Assembly (NCBI RefSeq): GCF_018446385.1
Contig: NC_056001.1
Location: forward strand, 7,769,600-7,833,599
Source of the DNA: Zingiber officinale
Taxonomy: Eukaryota > Streptophyta > Magnoliopsida > Zingiberales > Zingiberaceae
DNA: 64,000 nt
Direction of reading: 5' to 3'
The translations under genes were made by a program, and so were the position numbers. Below the pieces are notes generated by a model. That model had not been told where the DNA came from, ran no database searches, and saw only the letters and a program-made list of their open reading frames with translations. Positions within the stretch are counted from its first letter, which is position 1, and every line of letters begins with the position of its first letter. Of the stretch, positions 55,736 to 64,000 are shown in pieces.

Positions 55736-56812
55736 TGTAAGACCGTTAGATTCGATAGAGGGGGGGTGAATATCGATTCGAAAATCTCGAGTTAAGACGC
55801 AGCGGAAAAGTAAAGAAGTAAAGAGATGAACACTGTTGATTTTTACTTCGTTCGGAGCCTGTGACGACTCCTACTCGAAGGCCCGTACTCCTTGAGTACT
55901 TTCGTTGGGAAATTCACTAGCAATTCGGATAATTACAATTTACGTACAAATATTGCTAATGAAAAGAAAGAAAACAAAGCTAACCGACAAACAATGAATT
56001 AAAAAGAGAGCCGGAGTGAGTCGTCGGAGCTTTGTGAACGTCGTTGGAGCGCAGAGCAGCGAGTGATTGGACTCGAGTTCTCGAAGCGATATCATGAAGC
56101 TCCTGCACAGGGCTTCTTTATATCTTTGCCGGCGCTGGATCCCTTCCGGCGCCCGGAATGTGACGTAACACTCCCAACCAGCATGCTCCAAGTATCAACG
56201 TCGTCCGGGGATAAAATTTGCCTCCGGCGCTGGATCCCTTCCGGGCCGGATCCATTCTCCCGCAACAGTGTTAGTCCGAGGCAAATAAACCTGCAGCACA
56301 GTTTGTTAGCACATTTATAGATACGCTAAGTAATAAAAATTAGCATCAAGAGTATGACTTAGATTCCGTCTTTCCGAGACCGGAATCTAGTCACGATCTC
56401 GACTTAGATATCCGAAATGGATCTAAGCCGGATCGACGCCTAATGTTCCCTTCCCGGGAACGCGTCCTCGCAGTCACTCCCCTCCAGTGACTTACCTTAC
56501 TTACCTGCCAGACGTCCGGTCAGCCCGTCGACCCGTCTGGACTTCTTGCCAGCTATCCGGTCAGCCCGTCGACCTAGCTGGACTTCTTGCCAAGCGTCCG
56601 GTCAGCCCGTCGACCCGCTTGGACTTCTCGCCAGCTATCCGGTCAGCCCGTCGACCTAGCTGGACTTCGTGCCAGACATCTGGTCAGCCCGTCGACCTGT
56701 CTGGACTTCTCCTGCACACTCGATCAAAGTGTCAGACAACAACACAACTAACTTAACCTATTTGTCATTCATCAAAACCTGGGTTAGACCGTTAGTGCTA
56801 CCCGCACCAACA
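55736..56812 (-). repeat. 3' LTR of element D
   Basis: About 1.08 kb, TGTAAGACCG to CACCAACA, next to a purine tract (AAAAAGGGGGAGA on the minus strand). A TATAAAG box on the minus strand lies at 56116-56122. The phrase GGCGCTGGATCCCTTCCGG occurs twice (near 56132 and 56225). A hairpin array occupies 56508-56704. The ends of the LTR match those of E2 (CACCAACA, and the GGGGGGGTGAATA phrase near the start). Confidence 0.85.
56508..56704. repeat. Hairpin array with covarying stems in the D LTR
   Basis: Five units at a spacing of about 41 bases share the loop TCCGGTCAGCCCGTCGACC (one has TCTGG). Their 7-bp stems are CCAGACG/CGTCTGG, CCAGCTA/TAGCTGG, CCAAGCG/CGCTTGG, CCAGCTA/TAGCTGG and CCAGACA/TGTCTGG. 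All are perfectly complementary although four different stems are used. Two more short inverted repeats flank the array (TCACT/AGTGA near 56474-56490 and ACAC/GTGT near 56715-56733). Confidence 0.92.
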
Positions 56813-58177
56813 ATCTCCCCCTTTTTGATGGAATGACAACCTGGTTAAGTTAGTGAAAGCATATGTACGAAACAACATGCATTTGTGTGGTTTTAAAGTT
56901 AGTTTGTGTTTTCAAATTGGTTTAGCTAACTTAACCACCTAACCCTTCTCCCCCTTTGGCATTCATCAAAAAAAACAAGGGTAACAATCATAGTGTAGAG
57001 TTACTTAAAACAATAACACTTAATCTTTGAAAAATAACTGAGTTTGGTTCATGATTCAAGGACAAAAGTATAATTTTTAAATCCAAGAAAAGATCAAGTT
57101 GACTGGGGGGAGTATAAAGATTTGAAAACTTTTAAGTTTAATTTTCAAACATAAGTGTATAAGGTCTAAATTTTAAATTTTCAAAACAAGTTTCAACTTT
57201 GAAACGCTTTTCAAACATAAGTTTTCAAAACCAAAATTTCAAAACTAAGTTTGAAAAATCTACTTTTCAAAACTAATTGAAATTTATTTTTCAACACTAA
57301 GTTTGTAAAAGATTCAATTTTCAAAATCAAGGAAAATGATTTTGAGAAGCTTAGTTTGTAAAATAATTTTTGTAAAATTTAACCTTCAAATCAAATTGTC
57401 AAAACTAAGTAAAATCAAATTTTAAGAACTAGATGCAGGAACATTTTCAAAGTAAAGTTAAATTAAATTTAAATCTTTACTTTTTAGAATGTTTTGATAA
57501 AATTTGTTTTCCAAAATCAAATATTCAAAGTTTAAACGTACTAGATTCAAAACCATGGTTTAAAATACTTGAAAAGTTCAGTTTTCAAAGATTAGGTAAA
57601 AAGGATAAAAAGTTTGTAAATTAAAAAAAAATTCACAATTTTAAACAAGTTGTTTTTAAATTTTGATTTTCAAAATTAAGTTTAAAATTTAATTTGAAAA
57701 ACTAAAGTAGTTTTATTTCTCCCCCTGAATTTGATACTTAACTCTTACCAGCTGTCTAACCAATTAGGTACTAACTAATTATCAGAAGATAGTAGCTTTC
57801 ACTTGGTTAGTCAGATTAAGTTAATTATGATCAGTCAGTGTTTGACTTGACTGATGAACTTTAATCTGATTAATATCTGAATTATATTTAACGTCCAGAC
57901 TTATGCTGATGCACTGAAATAAGCATCTTAAGTCCAGACAGTTGGCCTATGCATCTCACCCCTTTCTATGTTTATCAAACACAAGCAAGGTAAACCTAAG
58001 ATGTTGGTGAGATGCTCAAGAACTAAACCTATGGGTACATGTTTTCTAAGGATGTAAAACTAGTCTAAGGCCAATTTTTTTTTTAAAAAAAAAAATCTAA
58101 AAATGGAAAGTTTTGAAAACAAACAAGTTTAACCTATAATTTGATAAAACCATTTTTGAAAGTATTTTTGAAATTTC
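56813..58177. other. AT-rich region of element D between pol and the 3' LTR
   Basis: About 1.36 kb of low-complexity DNA with many variants of TTTTCAAAACTAAG and TTTGAAAA. No gene is seen. Some SIRE-type elements carry an envelope-like frame here; nothing supports one in this copy. Confidence 0.6.
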
Positions 58178-61100
58178 CTAGTCTATTGAGCACATCCCTA
58201 ATCGTCGTCGTAAGTTGCTAAATTCACTCTCAGGGAGTGGTTTTGTAAAAATATCAGCTAAATTTGATTTAGACTCAATGTACTTGAGTTCAATATCACC
58301 TTTAGTAACATGATCCCTGATGAAGTGATGCCTAACTTCAATATGTTTGGTTCTTGAATGATGTACAGGATTCTTGGTTAAGTTAATCGAACTTATATTA
58401 TCAATTAATACTTTTACATTTGTGATATTTAAGTTGAAATCTTTTAGAGTATGCATCATCCATAATATTTGTGCAACACACTCGCCTATAGCTATGTATT
58501 CTGACTCAGTTGTAGATAGTGCAACACAGTGTTACTTTCTACTAAACCAGCTGACAAGGGATGGACCAAGTAGTTGGCATCCACCACTTGTGCTTTTGCG
58601 GTCTAATTTGCATCCGGCATAATCTGAGTCAGAATATCCTATTAATTCAAAGTTGTTGGTCCTAGGATACCAAATTCCTACATTTGTGGTTCCCTTGAGG
58701 TATCTAAAGATTCTTTTGACTTGAGTCAAATGAGATTCTTTAGCACAGGTTTGGTATCGAGCACACATACTAACTGCAAATAAAATGTCAGGTCGGCTTG
58801 CAGTTAGGTAAAGTAGACTACCTATTGCGCTCCGATAATGTTTTAAGTCTACTGCTTTTCCATTAGGATCATCATCTAGGATTGTGTTTACGGCCATAGG
58901 TGTTTTTATTTCTTTAGTGTTTTCCATTCCAAATTTTCTAAGTAATTCCTTAGTATATTTTTGTTGATAAATATAATTTCCTTCATTTGTTTGTTTGACT
59001 TGTAACCTTAGAAAATAAGTTAATTTTCCTACCAGACTCATTTCGAATTCGTGTTCCATTAGGTTTGTAAATTCGTTTAAAAACTCTGAGTTTGTTGAAC
59101 CAAAGATGATATCATCTACATAAATTTGAGCTATAAAAATATCCTCTTTTATTGATTTCACAAATAGTGTTGGGTCAATTTGACCTTGGTTGAACTCTTT
59201 AGAGGTTAAGTAAGAGGTTAGTCTTTCATACCATGCCCTAGGTGCCTGTTTAAGTCCATATAATGCCTTTTTTAATTTGTAGACATAATCAGGGTGTTCT
59301 AGGCTTTCAAAACCTGGTGGTTGACCTACATAAACTTCTTCTTTTATCAATCCATTAAGAAATGCAGACTTGACATCCATTTGGTATAGTTTGAATCCTT
59401 TATGGGCTGCATAGCTTAGTAACATTCTAATGGACTCTAGTCTAGCTACCGGGGCATAAGTTTCATCGTAGTCAAGTCCTTCAACTTGACTGAACCCTTT
59501 GGCAACTAACCTGGCCTTGTTCCTAGTAATTTCTCCAGTTTCACTTAACTTGTTTCTAAATACCCATTTGGTTTCTATTATTTTCTTATCGTTAGGTGGA
59601 GGTACTAGGTCCCAAACTTCATTGCGCTCAAATTGAGCTAATTCTTCTTGCATAGCTATGACCCAGTCTGGGTCAAGTAGAGATTCAGCTACAGTTTTGG
59701 GTTCAATATTTGAGATTAACGAGATTTGACTTAGGTTTCTGAAAGATGACCTAGTTTGGACCCTCAGGTCTGGGTCACCAATTATTTGATTAGTAGGATG
59801 GTTTGGGTTGACTCTTATGGTTCTAGGAGGTTGACTTTCTTGTAGTTGTTCTTCTTCTTCATGATTTTGGGTTTGGTTTGTTCCCTCAGAATTGATATGT
59901 TCGTGAACAGAGTCAACTGGTTGAGGTTGGGCTTGTTCTAGGTTTTGATTGGATTCTTTGAATTTTACATTGGTGGTTTCCTCAATTCTTAAAGTAACTT
60001 TATTATAAATTCTGTAGCCTCTGCTATTCAGAGAGTAACCTAGAAAAATTCCATTTTCTATTTTGGAAGTGAATTTGCCTAAGTGTTCTCTAGTATTTAG
60101 GATAAAGGCTGGGCAACCAAATACCTTAAAGTATTTTATATTAGGTTGTTTGTTGTAAAATATTTCAAAAAATGTTTTATTGTGTTTTTTGTTTAGTGTT
60201 GTTCGATTTTGTACATAGCAGACTGTACTAACAGCTTCTGCCCAAAAATATTTAGGTAAGTTGTATTCATTTAGCATAGTTCTAGATGCTTCAAGTAAGG
60301 TTCTATTTTTCCTTTCTACAATTCCATTTTGTTGGGGAGTTTTAGGGCAAGAAAATTCATGATGGTAGCCATTTTCAAGGCAAAATTTATCAAAATTATG
60401 ATTTTTAAATTCTCCTCCATTATCACTTCTGATTCTTTTAATTTTTATGCCTTTTTCATTTTCAATTTGTTTGCAGAAATTTGTAAAAATTTCAAAGGTT
60501 TCATCTTTATTTTTTAAGAATTTGACCCAAGTGAACCTAGAATAGTCATCTATTATAACTAAACAGTATAGACTTCCATTTATTGATTTGACCCCATGGG
60601 AGTCAAATAAATCTAAGTGTAAAAGTTCTAGGACTTAGTTGGTTTGGGATTCATTAATTGGTTTGTGGGTAGATTTTGTTTGTTTGCCTTGTTGACAAGC
60701 ATTACATATTGTTGAATCTAAGTTAGGTAATTTTGGTAAGCCTCTAACTAGACCATTTAATTTACTTATGTTTCTGAAATGTGTGTGTGACATTCTTCTG
60801 TGCCATAACCAGGTTTCTTCTTTTTGCGTTAAATAACACTTGACTGAAGAGGTGGTTAAGTTGATGGCATAGATATTGTCTTTTCTAAAGCCTTTTAGGC
60901 TTATAGTTGGATTATCTACATGTTTGATCAAACATTCTGAGGATAGAAATTTTACCTTATACCTAGTGTCACACAATTGACTTATACTCAGAAGATTGTA
61001 TTTAAAATTTTCAACAAGTAGAACATTTGAAATTATGAAATCTATTTTTAATTCAATATTACCTATACCAATTACCTTGAGTTTACCGTTGTTTCCAAAG

Positions 61101-61183
61101 GCAACTGTTCCTAGGCTTTTGTAGGTTAATTGAGTGAACTTGGTGTGATCTCCAGTCATATGTTTGGAGCAACCACTGTCCAA
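58178..61183 (-). mobile_element. pol region of element D
   Basis: Copia order is clear on the minus strand. From the right: the protease active site (MDSGCSKHMTGD); the pre-integrase zinc region (WLWHRRMSHTHF, CNACQQGK); the integrase end ([23 protein letters not shown]); the reverse transcriptase ([38 protein letters not shown]); and the RNase H end (TKHIEVRHHFIRD, DIFTKPLP). The domain set is complete, with few breaks. Confidence 0.9.
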
Positions 61184-61239
61184 AATCCACTTGGTTTCCT
61201 ACAACAAGTAGGATTTTTATGTTAGTCTTAGTTTATCAA

Positions 61240-61545
61240 TTTTTAAATTTTAAATTTTTTTTTTTGAATTTTGAAATTGATTTTTAAGTTTAAAATTAAA
61301 ATTTTGAAAATAATTTTTAAGTTTAAAACTAACATTTTGAAAATAATTTTTAAGTTTAAAATTGAAATTTTGAAATTAATTTTTAAGTTTAAAATTGAAA
61401 TTGAAATTAATTTTTAAGTTTAAAATTGAAATTTTGAAAATAATTTTTAAGTTAAAATTTTGAAAATAATTTTTAAGTTTAAAATTGAAATTTTGAAATT
61501 AATTTTTAAGTTTAAAATTGAAATTTTGAAATTAATTTTTAAGCC
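61240..61545. repeat. AT-rich tandem repeat between gag and pol of element D
   Basis: About ten imperfect copies of a 30-36-base unit built from AATTTTTAAGTTTAAAATTG and AAATTTTGAAA. Copies differ by small gains or losses. The position, within the spacer between gag and protease, is unusual for a copia element that must express both. Confidence 0.85.
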
Positions 61546-62076
61546 TTATTCATCTCACCCGATCTATATTATCAATCAGGGAATCCTATGATTTTGTGAG
61601 ATGAAATTAGATTTTTAATTATGGAGTTTTGGTTTAACGTGTGTTAGATTCAGATTTAGTTTTGGTTTCCACAAATAGGCATTCTTCGGATAAATTTCTA
61701 AGCTTGGTGAGTCACATGGACATCATTAGAAGTAACCAACCTTTCGAAGTTTTCCGAATAGTCCTACCCACGGAACTTAGCACTAAATCTTGGTCTAACT
61801 GGTTAGGATTCGTTTAAGGGTAGCTTCGGTCAGTTCCACTTGGCCAAATGCACCAGATCGAAGCCATATCTTTCTAGACATGCGATGCCCAAGCTTCCCT
61901 AACGTACTATCATCCAAAAACTTCACCAGTACCATGAGTCAAGTTAAACTTGGTCTCTTTTTAACTAATCCTAATTACCCTGCCGGGTTAGTTTGTTTTG
62001 GGTTACCCTGTCGGGTAGGTTAGTTTTGGAGGTGCCAGCTATTCTGGAGCCTCCCCCTGAATTATTGGCCATTAAT

Positions 62077-63760
62077 TTAGATTTTGGGTTTGTGTCGATT
62101 CTTTTTATAGTTATAATCAACTTGGTGATAATCTAAATTTTGTTGAGTTTTGAATTTTGATTTTAATTTAGATTTATATTTTAGTTTTTGATCTGATTTA
62201 TTCAAGTTTATATAATGTATTTTATCTTTAGGTATATAGAATTGATTAAGTCCTACTTGCGTGGTTAAGCATGCTTTCGGGACCCAAGCTTGTTTAGTTG
62301 CTTTGTGTTGGGTTAATAATGATTTAAAGGTTTTGTTTGAGTTTGACTTATATCCAAGTCCGGTTTTATTATAGCATGCCTTTTGGTTATTTAGAATTAA
62401 ATCTAAATTTTTAGATCTTGTTGTGAATTTTTCCAACAATTCTTTTAACTTATTAATTTCATTTTTTAATGATAAATTCTCCTCCTCAAGTGTTCGATCT
62501 TGAGTTGGATTCAAATTTTTTAATTGTTCCTTGAGGTTTTGATTTTCCTCAAGAAGCGATTTATTTTTATTTTCCAATTTAACTAATTTTTTATTTAAAC
62601 ACGAGATAATTCTAAAGAATTTACGATTTAAGTTTAGGTATACCTCTTCGGAACCTTCGGAAACGAGTGCGGACTCGTGGCTCGATTCGGGTTCGGACCC
62701 GTCTTCCGATTCCTCTGATTCGTCTTCTGTTTCAGCTTCGCGAGCCATCAGCGCGAGGTGACTTTGGTGCTTTTGCCTTTCTCCTTCCGATTCGTCTGAG
62801 GAGGAATCGTCCCATGTTGCTTTGAGGGATTTCTTCTTTGTTGACTTTGGTTTGTCAAGTTTCAATCTTGGGCATTCGTTCTTGTAGTGCCCCTTTTTGT
62901 TACATCCGAAACATGTGACATTTCTTGAGTCGGCTGGCGAACTGATCTTCTGAAGATCCTGTTTGCTGAAGCTTCTCTTTTTCCTGGTGAACATTTTCCT
63001 TACCAGGTTCACCAGGTGTTCTTCGTCTTCAGAGTCTTGATCGGAATCTTCTTCAGATTCGGGCTTGTTCTTCTTTTCTTTAGAGGAACCTGCAAATAAA
63101 GCTACACCTTTCTCGACCCCGGCGTTAGTTTGCTCATGAAGTTCTAATTCACAAAAGAGTTCATCCAATTTTAATTTAGATTAAATTTTTTGAAATTTTG
63201 TAAGCATCTACGATTGATGCCCACAAATTGTTTCGCGGAAAAGCATTTAACGCGTACCTGATTAAGTCTCGGTTCTCCATTTGGTGGCCTATCGCGTGGA
63301 GACCGTTGAGGATATCTTTGACCCTCGCGTGGAGCTGACTTGCCGTTTCTCCTTCCTGCATTTTTATATTAAAAATTTTATTTAACAGCAAATCTCTTTT
63401 TGTTACCTTCGCGTCGCTTGTTCCTTCGTGCAGCTCGATCAGTTTATCCCAAAGCTCCTTAGCGTTTTGATGCGGTTCGACCCGGTTCAGTTCTTCTCGT
63501 GTTAGTCCGCAGTGTAGAGTATTGATGGCTTTGTTTTCAATTGATGCCTTTTTCTTTATATCATTTGTCCAGTCTTCAGGGTCTACTATGTTCCCGGAGT
63601 TGTCTACTGGAATTTTGTAAGCCCTTGTGACGCTCATCCATTGGTCGTAGTCTGTCTTCATGTAGACCTCCATTCTCCTCTTCCGATACGAAAAGTCATC
63701 CCCGTTGAATAGGGAGGACGTCATCTTGAAGCCTTCTTGTTGAGACATCTTATCCTGCAC
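62077..63760 (-). mobile_element. gag region of element D
   Basis: On the minus strand: a copia gag N-terminal part (DDFSYRKRRMEVYMKTDYDQ, LWDKLIELHEGT), a CCHC knuckle (CFGCNKKGHYKNECP), acidic Glu/Ser stretches and a coiled-coil part rich in Leu, Lys, Glu and Asn, ending in a basic tail. It resembles SIRE-type gag in order and size. One break at most is seen. Confidence 0.85.
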
Positions 63761-63965
63761 ACACTAAATTAACTGGAAAAAAATCCCAAGACTTCGTCTT
63801 GGATTAGCAGTCTGGGAGAAATAGAAACTCTAAGTTGGTGTTGTACCAATTTAGATTTTAAATGCAACGAGAAAAAATCTTCCAAAAAGATAATAATATC
63901 AGTTTGGAATTGTTAAAAAATGATTTCACCCCCATCGATTGGTGGTTGCACCAAATCGAGGCGAC

Positions 63966-63980
63966 TGCTCCGATACCACT
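63966..63980 (-). other. Primer-binding site of element D
   Basis: On the minus strand AGTGGTATCGGAGCA follows the LTR end (CTTACA). TGGTATC-GAGC is the initiator-methionine-tRNA primer site of plant copia elements, here with one difference from the common TGGTATCAGAGC. Confidence 0.75.
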
Positions 63981-64000
63981 TGTAAGACCGTTAGATTCGA
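63981..64000 (-). repeat. Start of the right (5') LTR of element D
   Basis: The last 20 bases of the window are identical to the first 20 of the left LTR at 55736. This shows that the internal part of element D is completely inside the window. Confidence 0.85.

Larger units (their letters stand above)
55736..64000 (-). mobile_element. Ty1-copia element D (SIRE-like), runs off the window
   Basis: The youngest insertion in the nest. From the left: 3' LTR (55736-56812), polypurine tract, 1.4 kb of AT-rich DNA, pol (about 58.2-61.2 kb, minus strand), an AT-rich repeat, gag (about 62.1-63.8 kb), primer-binding site, and the first 20 bases of the 5' LTR at 63981. All expected domains are present, with only a handful of breaks. 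The 20 visible bases of the right LTR match the left one, which fits a fairly recent insertion, though 20 bases cannot date it. Confidence 0.85.

Noticed and set aside
56813-58177. Possible envelope-like gene between pol and the 3' LTR of element D
   Set aside because: Only low-complexity AT-rich DNA is present; no frame of useful length, signal peptide or membrane segment is seen.

Overview
This is a nuclear genome window from a flowering plant, almost certainly a monocot. The genes have many short introns with plant splice signals, the introns are AT-rich, and an miR396 of the monocot type with an extra G (CACAGGCTTTC) is present. The repeat-rich accessory sequence with G/C-rich Tat-type and SIRE-type LTR elements would suit a Zingiberales genome such as ginger or its relatives; that placement is inference only.

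Region 1 (1-32.2 kb): AT-rich intergenic DNA leads to a MIR396 hairpin (2297-2436). It is followed by COQ2/PPT1, the 4-hydroxybenzoate polyprenyltransferase of ubiquinone synthesis (+, 8 exons, 391 aa). An AFL-type B3 transcription factor (-, 9 exons, about 330 aa) converges on COQ2. A plastid-type DUF3531 protein (+, 8 exons, 332 aa) diverges from the B3 gene. Its third intron has been swollen to 9.7 kb by an old, incomplete Ty3-gypsy Tat-type element. A DUF3700 'YGL/LRDR' aluminium-induced-type protein (-, 4 exons, 261 aa) follows.

Region 2 (32.2-42.4 kb): the DUF3700 gene shares an 0.83-kb divergent promoter region with BTR1, a three-KH-domain RNA-binding protein (+, 8 exons, 342 aa, one GC-AG intron). 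A 570-bp MITE-like element and a TPK-type vacuolar two-pore K+ channel (+, 2 coding exons plus a 5'-UTR intron, 352 aa) come next. The six protein genes were traced exon by exon. All splice phases close and every reading frame is open from ATG to stop.

Region 3 (42.5-64 kb): a Russian-doll cluster of LTR-retrotransposon fossils. A Tat-type element (B) is interrupted by a SIRE-like copia element without pol (E2). E2 is interrupted by a second, internally reduced Tat-type element (C). C is interrupted by a copia element with gag and pol (D), whose right LTR runs off the window. The Tat-type elements A, B and C each carry an intron-containing gene on the strand opposite gag-pol, with a tandem array between the two. 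The most unusual signal is in the copia LTRs: arrays of short hairpins with a nearly constant loop whose stems differ from unit to unit with both arms changing together. Two such arrays share the same loop core in E2 and D, and E2 also has a separate class of 26-bp palindromes.
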